Positions 1 to 6,728 of a stretch of 10,565 bases of DNA are shown here, in pieces. The first letter of the stretch is position 1. Every line of letters begins with the position of its first letter. The position numbers were made by a program, and so were the translations under genes. The DNA is taken from NCBI GenBank assembly GCA_017420125.1, contig JAFOJR010000195.1, forward strand, positions 1-10,565. The letters run 5' to 3'. Below the pieces are notes generated by a model that had not been told where the DNA came from, ran no database searches, and saw only the letters and a program-made list of their open reading frames with translations. The DNA is from Oscillospiraceae bacterium (GTDB lineage: Bacteria > Bacillota > Clostridia > Oscillospirales > Oscillospiraceae).

Positions 1-11
1 CGATCTAACAG

Positions 12-65
12 AAAAACCGCGTTTTTGTAGACTCCCACGAAAACAACCGGACAGGCTGTCCTTTT
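12..65. other. Two further small hairpins in the 129-base non-coding left edge
   Basis: AAAAAC at 12-17 pairs with GTTTTT at 21-26, and GGACA at 49-53 pairs with TGTCC at 57-61, which is followed by TTTT on the plus strand. Both stems are short (6 and 5 bp). They could be the end of a plus-strand gene lying left of the window, or add to termination of the minus-strand operon. No coding sequence is supported in 1-129. Confidence 0.3.
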
Positions 66-75
66 CAATGGTAGA

Positions 76-110
76 AATCCACATCCGGCATCTGGCGCCG
101 GATGTGGATT
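76..110 (-). terminator. Strong hairpin downstream of the clpE-like gene, probable transcription terminator
   Basis: Positions 76-89 and 97-110 are perfect inverted repeats of 14 bp around a 7-base loop (ATCTGGC on the plus strand). The hairpin begins 20 bases past the TAG stop of the Clp gene on the minus strand, where an operon terminator is expected. The T-tract after it on the minus strand is weak (GGATTTCTACC), so this is not a textbook intrinsic terminator. On the plus strand the 3' side is also T-rich (about 111-128), so it could act in both directions or protect mRNA ends. It could instead be a dispersed palindromic repeat, because its 16-base core recurs inside cvpA. Confidence 0.6.
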
Positions 111-129
111 CTTCCTGGTTTTGTTTGTA

Positions 130-2469
130 CTATTGGGCATCCAGAACGATCTTCTGATCCGCTATGGAAATATGAATTTTCGTGACGGGATTGGCATAGC
201 TGTTGATAATGCGGGTGGCGATGGCATCCTCCAGTTCCTTTTGGATCAGGCGGCGCAGATTCCGGGCGCCATAAGTCAAAGAATAGGATTTCTGCGCCAG
301 GTAGACCAGCACCTCATCCGTGTAGGAAAGGGAGATGCCTTTTTCAGCCAGCGCCTGCTTCAGTTCTTCAATCATGATTTTGGCAATGCTCTGGAAGTTT
401 TCTTCTGTCAGCCGGTTGAAATACACAATTTCGTCCACCCGGTTGATGAATTCCGGCCGCAGAAAGTCACTCAGCGCTTTCATCACTTTTTCTTTGCCCT
501 GCTCATTCAGGTCTTTGCCAAATCCGACAGAGCCGGTTTTTTGATTGCTTCCGGCATTGGAAGTCATGACGATAACGGTATTTTCAAAGTTGACTTTCCG
601 GCCATGGGCATCGGTGATTTGCCCATCGTCCAAAATCTGGAGCAGCACGTTCAGCACATCGGGATGTGCTTTTTCAATCTCATCGAACAAGATAACGCAG
701 TATGGTTTCCGGCGGACCTTTTCTGTCAGCTGGCCGGCCTCGTCATAGCCCACATATCCCGGCGGAGAGCCGATGATGCGGGACACGGCGTGCTTTTCCA
801 TAAATTCAGACATATCCAGACGGATCAGGGACTCCGGAGAGTCAAACAGATCCTGGGCCAGCTGCTTTACCAGCTCGGTTTTTCCCACGCCGGTGGAACC
901 GACAAAGATGAAAGAGGTGGGTTTGTGCTTGGGAGAAATGCCCACTCTGCCCCGCCGAATGGCGGCAGAAACGGCGGCGACGGCTTCATCTTGCCCGATG
1001 ATATGAGCAGAGAGACGCTCCTCCAACTTGGAAAGACGGGCGAACTCCTGTTCCTGGATGCGGCTGGCGGGGATTTTGGTCCACAGTTCAATGACGCGGG
1101 CCAGATGCTCGATGGTCAGTTCCGGCACAGGTTCTTTGGACAGGGTTTCCAGCTCTGTGGTCAGCTGAAGCTCTCGGCTGCGCAGATGGGCCAGCCGCTC
1201 GTAAGCAGCTTCGCTGGCATCGGCCAGCATGACATCCCGCTCCTTCTGCAGATCCTCCAGCTCCTTTTGCGCCTCTGCCCGTTTGGCATACAGGGGATCG
1301 TGAAGATTCACGTCGGAGCAGGCTTCGTCGATCAGGTCAATGGCCTTGTCCGGCAGGAAGCGGTCCGTGATATACCGTTCACTCATGGTGACGGCCAGAC
1401 GGAGAATCATAGGCGGAATTTTTACGCCGTGATAAGATTCATAATAATGCGCAATGCCGTTTAGGATTTCCACCGTCTGCTCCACAGACGGTTCATTTAC
1501 AATGACCGGCTGGAACCGACGCTCCAGCGCCGTGTCTTTTTCGATGTGTTTTCGATATTCTGTAAAAGTGGTTGCGCCGATAACCTGGATATCTCCTCTG
1601 GAGAGTGCCGGTTTCAAGATGTTGGCAGCATTCATGGAGCCCTCTGCATCTCCGGCGCCTACAATGCTGTGCACTTCATCGATTACCAGAATGATATTGC
1701 CCAGCTTTTTAATTTCTTCAATCAGGCCCTTCATTCGGCTTTCAAACTGACCGCGGAACTGGGTCCCGGCTACCAGAGCGGTGAGGTCCAGCAGGTAAAC
1801 CTCTTTATCCAGCAGTTTGTAAGGCACATTGCCCTGGTAAATCTGCATGGCCAGTCCCTCGGCGATAGCGGTTTTGCCCACGCCGGGTTCGCCAATGAGA
1901 CAGGGATTGTTTTTCTGCCGCCGGTTTAAAATCTGGATTACCCGCTGGATTTCTTCCTGCCGGCCTACAATGGTGTCCAGTTTTCCATCCCGGGCTTTGC
2001 GGGTGAGAGAAATACAGTAATGATCCAGGTATTTTCGCTTTTGCGTTTTTCCTTTTTTGTCGCCGGATTTTTCACCGGACCTTTCGCCGGGCGGAACGCT
2101 GGACGGAAGCGCACTGCCATCGGAAGCACTGTTTTTTGGACCGTTAAACAGCTTGTTTAAGAAGGGGAACGTTGCCGTTTTGCCTACGTCGCCCTCGTCC
2201 TCGTCTTCTTCATTTTCACTGCCCTCTATTCCAAAGAGACTTTCCAGACTTTCCGGATCGCCAAGGGCACCCATCATTTCATCGCCCAGAGCGTCCAGAT
2301 CTTCATCGGAAATTCCCATTTTCTGCATCATATCTTCTACGGGCTTAATGCCCAGTTCTTTGGCACATTTCAGACAGAGGCCTTCGTGTTTTTGCTGTCC
2401 GTTTTCTAATTTTGTAATAAATACCACTGCAATATTTTTATGGCAGCGGGAACACAGGGGAGGCTGCAT
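130..2469 (-). CDS. clpE: ClpE-like AAA+ unfoldase with N-terminal zinc ribbon (Clp ATPase subunit)
   Basis: This 779-residue HSP100 protein carries two AAA+ modules. It presumably unfolds proteins in the cytoplasm and passes them to ClpP. The N-terminus is a zinc ribbon (C6-x2-C9 and C32-x2-C35) in place of the double Clp-N repeats of ClpA/ClpC, as in ClpE. A low-complexity acidic then basic linker follows (about 84-147). Module 1 has Walker A GEPGVGKT at 193-200, an FRG-type pore loop near 238-240, Walker B with D264/E265, sensor GATT at 298-301 and an arginine-finger region ALERRF at 314-319. A short coiled, UVR-like middle region lies at about 393-445. Module 2 has Walker A GSTGVGKT at 524-531, pore loop GYVG at 571-574, Walker B D596/E597, the ClpP-docking VGF loop at 648-650, FINR with R677, and sensor-2 GAR at 734-736. 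All catalytic residues are present. The ATG has AAAGGAG 8 bases upstream, overlapping the stop of the preceding pgsA-like gene. ClpE family assignment is firm at domain level; the symbol is inferred from the zinc ribbon. Confidence 0.9.
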   Translation of the reverse strand: MQPPLCSRCHKNIAVVFITKLENGQQKHEGLCLKCAKELGIKPVEDMMQKMGISDEDLDALGDEMMGALGDPESLESLFGIEGSENEEDEDEGDVGKTATFPFLNKLFNGPKNSASDGSALPSSVPPGERSGEKSGDKKGKTQKRKYLDHYCISLTRKARDGKLDTIVGRQEEIQRVIQILNRRQKNNPCLIGEPGVGKTAIAEGLAMQIYQGNVPYKLLDKEVYLLDLTALVAGTQFRGQFESRMKGLIEEIKKLGNIILVIDEVHSIVGAGDAEGSMNAANILKPALSRGDIQVIGATTFTEYRKHIEKDTALERRFQPVIVNEPSVEQTVEILNGIAHYYESYHGVKIPPMILRLAVTMSERYITDRFLPDKAIDLIDEACSDVNLHDPLYAKRAEAQKELEDLQKERDVMLADASEAAYERLAHLRSRELQLTTELETLSKEPVPELTIEHLARVIELWTKIPASRIQEQEFARLSKLEERLSAHIIGQDEAVAAVSAAIRRGRVGISPKHKPTSFIFVGSTGVGKTELVKQLAQDLFDSPESLIRLDMSEFMEKHAVSRIIGSPPGYVGYDEAGQLTEKVRRKPYCVILFDEIEKAHPDVLNVLLQILDDGQITDAHGRKVNFENTVIVMTSNAGSNQKTGSVGFGKDLNEQGKEKVMKALSDFLRPEFINRVDEIVYFNRLTEENFQSIAKIMIEELKQALAEKGISLSYTDEVLVYLAQKSYSLTYGARNLRRLIQKELEDAIATRIINSYANPVTKIHISIADQKIVLDAQ
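2056..2091 (-). repeat. Degenerate 12-base tandem repeat (3 units) inside the clpE-like linker
   Basis: Three adjacent 12-base units at 2056-2067, 2068-2079 and 2080-2091 encode PGER, SGEK and SGDK (residues 127-138) and lead into a lysine-rich stretch. They lie in the disordered linker between the zinc ribbon and the first AAA+ module. The pattern looks like slippage-type expansion of a flexible, charged linker. Confidence 0.6.
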
Positions 2470-2483
2470 AGATAAATCTCCTT

Positions 2484-3029
2484 TTATGATTGTGATTCAG
2501 TTGATTGACTCATTTTTTGGATAAAAATCCAGAGGTAATTGAAAAAAGCGATTAGATTCAACGCCAGGGCAAAACAAATCAAAACAATTGCCCATACAGG
2601 CGGAATTTGCGGAAAGATCAATAAACAGATGCATATGATGAAAAAGAACGCACCGGCGCCTTTTCCCAACCAGTTTGAGGGAATGACATCATCAATTTTA
2701 CGATATAGTGCCAAGGCGCCTATCCCCATCAGGGCCTCCTTGCAAAAGAAAATCAGGACGGCCCAGGGAGGGACGATTCTGGAGACAGCGATACAGGTCA
2801 GCACAGTGAATGCCATCAGCTTATCTGCCAGCGGGTCCAAAACCCGGCCCAACCGGGAAACCATATGATAATGCCGTGCAATAAAGCCGTCCAGCACGTC
2901 GGTGAGGGAAGCCAAAATATAGATTAAAACGGCGTATGTGCGGGCACGGGGTGTCCCGCTGAAGAACATAATAGGGAAACAGGGAACCAGGGCCAGTCGA
3001 AAGAGGGAAAGAATATTTGGAATGGTCAT
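2484..3029 (-). CDS. pgsA: CDP-alcohol phosphatidyltransferase, probable phosphatidylglycerophosphate synthase
   Basis: This 181-residue integral membrane enzyme probably transfers the phosphatidyl group from CDP-diacylglycerol to glycerol-3-phosphate, giving phosphatidylglycerol phosphate, the committed step to phosphatidylglycerol. The complete family signature D-x2-D-G-x2-A-R-x8-G-x3-D-x3-D is present: D44, D47, G48, A51, R52, G61, D65, D69. The N-terminus (MTIPNILSLFRL) is typical of PgsA. Several hydrophobic helices run from about 11-24, 32-43, 70-85, 88-105, 124-143 and 146-170. The length fits PgsA (about 180-200 residues). The ATG is preceded by AAGGAAG with 7-base spacing. The TAA stop overlaps the ribosome binding site of the clpE-like gene, which suggests translational coupling. 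A PgsA paralogue or another CDP-alcohol transferase is possible, since the signature alone does not fix the acceptor alcohol. Confidence 0.88.
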   Translation of the reverse strand: MTIPNILSLFRLALVPCFPIMFFSGTPRARTYAVLIYILASLTDVLDGFIARHYHMVSRLGRVLDPLADKLMAFTVLTCIAVSRIVPPWAVLIFFCKEALMGIGALALYRKIDDVIPSNWLGKGAGAFFFIICICLLIFPQIPPVWAIVLICFALALNLIAFFNYLWIFIQKMSQSTESQS

Positions 3030-3043
3030 AGCATCGCTTCCTT

Positions 3044-3060
3044 ATATCTTTGATATCTTT
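3044..3060. repeat. Short direct repeat ahead of the pgsA-like gene
   Basis: Two copies of ATATCTTT (3044-3051 and 3053-3060) separated by one base lie in the 42-base gap between cvpA and pgsA, just upstream of the pgsA ribosome binding site. The function is unknown and this may be chance in an AT-rich spacer. Confidence 0.3.
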
Positions 3061-3071
3061 TGGGAGGTGCG

Positions 3072-3794
3072 TCAGAAAGAGAGCAGGGCAAACGGATTGG
3101 TGTGTGAAAACCAGCGGAGGAGTGTGGTCTGCTCCATGGTTTCCTCCGGAACCCACGTGCCCAAAAATCCAATAATCCACGCGATGAGAAATAAGACGAC
3201 AAGTCCCTCTACCAGACCGAGAAGCAGGCCGCCGATGCGGTTCAGCTGGGAGAGGACCGGCAGACGCACCAGAAGTTTCAGCCCCCGGACGATGGCGCCA
3301 AGCGCGATCCGCAGCACAATTGAACCAAGGAGAAACAGCCCCCAGTAGGCAATGACAGAGGAAAGCGCAAGGGACAGCACACCTGCGATGGTGTGTTGGG
3401 CGGCGCTTACCTGCTGCTGCGCCGTATTTGCTACGGACTGGGCGATAGGCTGATAAAACCCGAGCCGCCGCAGTGTATCTGCCAGCTGATTTTGCGATTC
3501 TTCAGAGGCCTCTGCCGCATCGCCGGCATCTGGCGCCGCATCGTCCGGCAGAGGCATATCGGGATCCTCTTTCTGCGCCGTTTGCATCCGCTCAGTGAGA
3601 ACCGTTTCCACGGAAGGGGCGATCCATTCCGCCACCACAGGGGTACAGGCCCGGGCGATGAGGCTGGCGCCAAGGAGCGCCACGAAGAAGGAGAGCAGCC
3701 CGGTCAGGCTGGCCACCAAGCCTCGGCGGAACCCGTGGATTAAGAAGAAAAGGAAAATCAATCCTAAAATCAAATCAATAATAATGGGGTTCAT
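3072..3794 (-). CDS. cvpA: CvpA family membrane protein
   Basis: This 240-residue protein resembles the colicin V production (CvpA) family, membrane proteins of poorly defined role in envelope homeostasis. Hydrophobic segments lie at about 3-20, 27-47, 138-165 and 187-212. The N-terminal stretch with GFRRG at 21-25 and the C-terminal segment LNRIGGLLLGLVEG (184-197) match the family's usual pattern. It is longer than typical members (about 160-180 residues, from general knowledge). The extra length lies mainly in a soluble loop between segments 2 and 3, which contains an acidic Ala/Asp/Glu-rich insert at about 75-105. The DNA for residues 81-96 is a palindrome (see 3508-3555). The ATG has AAGGA 6 bases upstream and the stop is TGA. 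The pgsA-like gene follows 42 bases later, and the propeller protein precedes it by 30 bases. Family call is good; function is unknown. Confidence 0.8.
   Translation of the reverse strand: MNPIIIDLILGLIFLFFLIHGFRRGLVASLTGLLSFFVALLGASLIARACTPVVAEWIAPSVETVLTERMQTAQKEDPDMPLPDDAAPDAGDAAEASEESQNQLADTLRRLGFYQPIAQSVANTAQQQVSAAQHTIAGVLSLALSSVIAYWGLFLLGSIVLRIALGAIVRGLKLLVRLPVLSQLNRIGGLLLGLVEGLVVLFLIAWIIGFLGTWVPEETMEQTTLLRWFSHTNPFALLSF
3508..3555. repeat. Inverted repeat inside cvpA coding the acidic insert
   Basis: Arms at 3508-3517 and 3546-3555 are a perfect 10-bp inverted repeat (GCCTCTGCCG/CGGCAGAGGC). Nested inside is a second stem, CGGC at 3524-3527 and GCCG at 3535-3538, with loop ATCTGGC. The 16 bases at 3523-3538 are identical to positions 85-100 in the hairpin downstream of the Clp gene. 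In the minus-strand reading frame the element encodes CvpA residues 81-96, which are almost entirely Asp, Ala, Pro and Glu. The frame stays open throughout. Confidence 0.6.
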
Positions 3795-3824
3795 ATCCTG
3801 TCCTTTCCCAAAAATCGAGGAGTA

Positions 3825-5099
3825 TCAGGGGAGATACAGACGGGCAGAACCGGCGCCCACGCACATGACCGAGCCGTCAGAGCGCATGAGAACATTCCGC
3901 GTGCTGTCTGTATTTTCCACTGTAGCATATAAATGTAAATTTTCGTCGTAAATATCCAAATGACCGGAAAACAAAACGGCAGTATACCGGCCGGCGGCAG
4001 ACAGGGAAATCACATTTTCCGAAAGAGGAAGCGATGCAATCTCATTGCCGGACAGGTCGATGGCAACCAGTTTTCCCAGGCTTCCGGCCTGATATTTTCC
4101 CAATTCGATGACGGAAAAGCCGTTCCCGTCCAGAGAGAAAGAATTGAGGGTTTCCCCCTGATAGTCATAGGTGGCCAAAAGTTCTCCGTCGCTGCTGACA
4201 TACATTAACGCATCCTCTGCAAGAACGCAGAGTACAGAACCCATTGGCTTCACAGCCAGAACCAGATGATCGCCCAGGTCCAGAGAAGAATATTGCTCTT
4301 CACTGTCCAGCCGGTAGAGCACCAGCGCACATTGATATTGGGTGCCGTTTTGGCCGATGGTTACAGCAGCCATGGTTTTGCAGTCATTGAACACGGCGGC
4401 GTCTGTCACAAAATGAGAAGAAGAGTTCCAGCAGAAGATGTGCTGCTGTTCATTATTGTATACATTGACGGCGGCTTTATATCCGGCGGCTTGAGAAACT
4501 GTGGCCAGGTAGCCGCTGTCGTTTAAATTGGCGGAAAAGAAAACCTGTCCCGGATCCAGTTCCAGCGTCAGCCCCACATCCATGCCGGAAAAAAGCACCA
4601 GACGGCTTCCGCCGGCATCATATACCACGGCAGAATTGCCGCAGACAGAAAGAATGGGGGAGGACAAGACGGCCTTTTCGGAAAATCGAGTCTGACCGCT
4701 TTGATCCAGCAATGTAATCCCCGTGGCAGAAGCCACCAGGAGACCGTTTCGATAGCTGGCAAACCGGTTGCTGGCCTCCGATTCATATTCAAATTCTTCA
4801 CATTGGCCGGCGTCGTTGCGTTCCATCTGCCGATATGCGATGGACCGGCGCAGGGCGTCAATATTCAGCTGATTCCGGAAAACCACCACGGCAACGGCAG
4901 CCAGCACCAGGACCAGCATAACCACGAAGGAGAGAATTCGAAAAAGAGGGCTTTTCCTGCGGTATTTTTTTGCCGCTGCAGAAAAAGCGTTCAGCTGCCC
5001 GGAAGATGCCTCCTGTTCTGGCGTTTGAGAAATTACCGGTTCGTTCTCCTGTGGAGCGTTCGGCCGGGATGAATTGTGGTTGGGGAATTGCATTGGCAT
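3825..5099 (-). CDS. Single-pass membrane protein with beta-propeller-like outer domain (DUF5711-like)
   Basis: This 424-residue protein has no assignable enzymatic function. A polar, disordered N-terminal tail of about 45 residues ends in a basic patch (KKYRRK at 44-49). One transmembrane helix follows at about 54-74, then a roughly 345-residue domain predicted outside the cell. That domain contains repeated beta-strand blocks with alternating hydrophobics, small turns and phrases such as LLDQSGQ, YVSSDGELLATYD, AIDLSGNEIASL and DIYDENLHLYATV, as in PQQ/WD-type propellers. The architecture fits what I recall of DUF5711 in Clostridia. The basic patch before the helix predicts N-in, C-out topology. 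The start is the ATG at 5099 because AGGAGG (5106-5111) sits 6 bases upstream; a longer frame from a TTG at 5135 would read through that ribosome binding site and has none of its own. It lies between truA and cvpA in the operon, which points to a conserved envelope role but does not define it. Confidence 0.75.
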   Translation of the reverse strand: MPMQFPNHNSSRPNAPQENEPVISQTPEQEASSGQLNAFSAAAKKYRRKSPLFRILSFVVMLVLVLAAVAVVVFRNQLNIDALRRSIAYRQMERNDAGQCEEFEYESEASNRFASYRNGLLVASATGITLLDQSGQTRFSEKAVLSSPILSVCGNSAVVYDAGGSRLVLFSGMDVGLTLELDPGQVFFSANLNDSGYLATVSQAAGYKAAVNVYNNEQQHIFCWNSSSHFVTDAAVFNDCKTMAAVTIGQNGTQYQCALVLYRLDSEEQYSSLDLGDHLVLAVKPMGSVLCVLAEDALMYVSSDGELLATYDYQGETLNSFSLDGNGFSVIELGKYQAGSLGKLVAIDLSGNEIASLPLSENVISLSAAGRYTAVLFSGHLDIYDENLHLYATVENTDSTRNVLMRSDGSVMCVGAGSARLYLP

Positions 5100-5105
5100 A
5101 AGAGC

Positions 5106-5111
5106 CCTCCT
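5106..5111 (-). promoter_or_regulatory. Ribosome binding site deciding the start of the propeller protein
   Basis: AGGAGG on the minus strand lies 6 bases before the ATG at 5099-5097. A 10-base palindrome (TTCCATGGAA, 5113-5122) sits just upstream between this site and the truA stop. The site places the true start 12 codons inside the longest open frame. Confidence 0.85.
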
Positions 5112-5136
5112 GTTCCATGGAAGCAGAAATGACAAA

Positions 5137-5931
5137 CTAAAGGGTGGGAACGATGGGAATGGCTTCGGCAGTCTGCACGCCTATATCTTCATGATACCAC
5201 AAACGGGTAAGGTAAAGGCCGTCCGGCGGCAAAGTAGGGCCGGCGGCCGTTCGATCCCGCCCCTCCAAAAGAGCGGGGATATCGTCCGGGTCCAATTTGC
5301 CGATGCCAACATAGACCAACGTACCGGTAATGGCGCGCACCATATTGTAAAGAAATCCATCGGCACAGATGGAAATGGAAATCAAGTCCTCTGTGCGCTG
5401 CACATTGCAGTAGCGAATGGTGCGGACGGTGGAGCGAACATCCGTTCCTACAGAACGCACGGCAGCAAAGTCATGCGTTCCCACAAAATGAGCGGCAGCC
5501 TGCATCATGCGCTGCTCGTCCAGATGTTGGGGGTAAAAATAAGCTCGATTTACATAAAATGCATTTCGCAAACGGGAATTATAAATCAGATAGGTATATT
5601 CCTTTTGAAGGCACGAACCGATGGCGTTGAAATCCGCCGGAACCTCCGTTGCTTTTGTTACAACAATGCTATGCGGCAGGCGGGCATTAATGGCCAGAGG
5701 CAGGCGGTCCAGCGGGATTTTGGAATTGGTGCGGAAGTTGGCGATATAAACGCGGGCATGAACCCCTGCGTCTGTTCGACCGCAACCAACAACCCGCACT
5801 GGGTGATTCACTGCGCCAGAGATGGCCCTCTCCAGCGTTTCGGCCACGGTGACGGCGTTTTTCTGCACCTGCCAGCCGTGAAAATCCGTTCCCACATACA
5901 TCAGCCGCAGGGCGATATTTTTTGTTACCAT
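5137..5931 (-). CDS. truA: tRNA pseudouridine(38-40) synthase TruA
   Basis: This 264-residue enzyme isomerises uridine to pseudouridine at positions 38-40 of the tRNA anticodon arm. The N-terminus (IALRLMYVGTDFHGWQVQ) is the classic TruA opening, and the catalytic motif GRTDAGVHA contains nucleophile D54. Further family features are the FNAIGSCLQKEYTY segment and, near the C-terminus, the ADGFLYNMVRAITGTLVYVG block. The length is normal for the family. The start is the ATG at 5931, overlapping the ecfT stop by 7 bases (ATGGTAA). A longer frame from TTG at 5964 would add 11 residues absent from the family's usual start and would overlap ecfT further. Only a poor GGGGCGG sequence precedes the ATG, so translation is probably coupled to ecfT. 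In many Firmicutes truA follows ecfT and precedes rplM-rpsI; here the propeller protein follows instead. Confidence 0.95.
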   Translation of the reverse strand: MVTKNIALRLMYVGTDFHGWQVQKNAVTVAETLERAISGAVNHPVRVVGCGRTDAGVHARVYIANFRTNSKIPLDRLPLAINARLPHSIVVTKATEVPADFNAIGSCLQKEYTYLIYNSRLRNAFYVNRAYFYPQHLDEQRMMQAAAHFVGTHDFAAVRSVGTDVRSTVRTIRYCNVQRTEDLISISICADGFLYNMVRAITGTLVYVGIGKLDPDDIPALLEGRDRTAAGPTLPPDGLYLTRLWYHEDIGVQTAEAIPIVPTL

Positions 5932-6728
5932 CCGAACCGCCCCAAAACAATGACGCCGGCGCAAAGGACCAGACCGGAAACCAAGGTGACATAATCAAAA
6001 GAGGCAAACTTCAGCTGACGCATTCGGGTGCGGCCCTCCCCGCCGTGATAGCACCGGCATTCCATTGCCACGGCCAATTCATCTGCGCGGCGAAACGCAC
6101 TGATAAACAGCGGCACCAAAAGCGGCAGAAGCGCCTTGGCCCGCTTTATCAAATTGCCGGTTTCAAAATCTGCACCTCTGGCTTTTTGGGCGTTTGTAAT
6201 TTTATCCGTCTCTTCAATCAATGTGGGAATGAAGCGCAGTGCAATACTCATCATCATGGAGAGCTCGTGGATGGGAGCCTTGATTTTTTTTAATGGACTG
6301 AGCAAAGATTCCAGCCCGTCTGTCAAGGCGATAGGCGAGGTGGTATACGTGAGCAAAAGCGTGCCAATGATCAGCATGATAATACGAATGACCATGAAAA
6401 AGGCGGCGCGGATGCCCTGCCGGGTAATGGTAAAAATCCAGACCTTTGCCAGCGGATCGCCGGGCGTGTAAAACAGATTTAGAAAAGCAGTAATAATGAC
6501 AATGATAAAAATGGGCTTTAAACCTTTTAAGATGGTGGTTAACCGCACTTTGGAAACGCAGACCGCCACGATCAAAAACAACAGCATAATACCGTAAGTG
6601 ACGAAGTATTTGGCGGAAAACAGGGCGATGATATAAAGGACAACGCAAATCAGTTTGACCCGCGGGTCCAGTCGATGGATAAATGTGTCGCCCGGAAAAT
6701 ATTGGCCCAGAGTAATGTCTTTAAGCAT
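5925..6728 (-). CDS. ecfT: ECF transporter transmembrane subunit EcfT
   Basis: This 267-residue membrane scaffold couples the EcfA1/EcfA2 ATPases to interchangeable substrate-binding S components. The N-terminus (MLKDITLGQYFPGD, then HRLDPRVKL) is characteristic of group II EcfT. Hydrophobic helices lie at about 26-58, 70-86, 106-129 and 242-262. The two coupling X-Arg-X motifs that dock into the ATPases are visible: A183-R184-G185 (in KARGADF) and C224-R225-C226 (in ECRCYHGG). The ATG at 6728 overlaps the ecfA2 stop by 8 bases (ATGCTTAA) and has AGGGAGG (6734-6740) 5 bases upstream. A longer frame to 6761 is rejected on that basis. The overlap with ecfA2 and with truA implies tightly coupled translation and fixed stoichiometry. 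No S component is encoded in the window. Confidence 0.95.
   Translation of the reverse strand: MLKDITLGQYFPGDTFIHRLDPRVKLICVVLYIIALFSAKYFVTYGIMLLFLIVAVCVSKVRLTTILKGLKPIFIIVIITAFLNLFYTPGDPLAKVWIFTITRQGIRAAFFMVIRIIMLIIGTLLLTYTTSPIALTDGLESLLSPLKKIKAPIHELSMMMSIALRFIPTLIEETDKITNAQKARGADFETGNLIKRAKALLPLLVPLFISAFRRADELAVAMECRCYHGGEGRTRMRQLKFASFDYVTLVSGLVLCAGVIVLGRFGW

Noticed and set aside
121..1464. 447-codon open frame on the plus strand
   Set aside because: It is fully antisense to the clpE-like gene, has no family resemblance and no ribosome binding site; it is a shadow of the real gene's codon bias.
3030..3071. ATATCTTT direct repeat as an operator or internal promoter for pgsA
   Set aside because: No convincing -35 and -10 pair with proper spacing; the repeat is only 8 bases in an AT-rich spacer, so it is listed only as a low-confidence repeat.
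5113..5122. TTCCATGGAA palindrome between truA and the propeller gene as an operator
   Set aside because: A 10-base palindrome next to a ribosome binding site is easily chance, and no promoter accompanies it.
5074..5994. 306-codon plus-strand open frame
   Set aside because: It is antisense to truA and the end of ecfT, both of which have complete family motifs.
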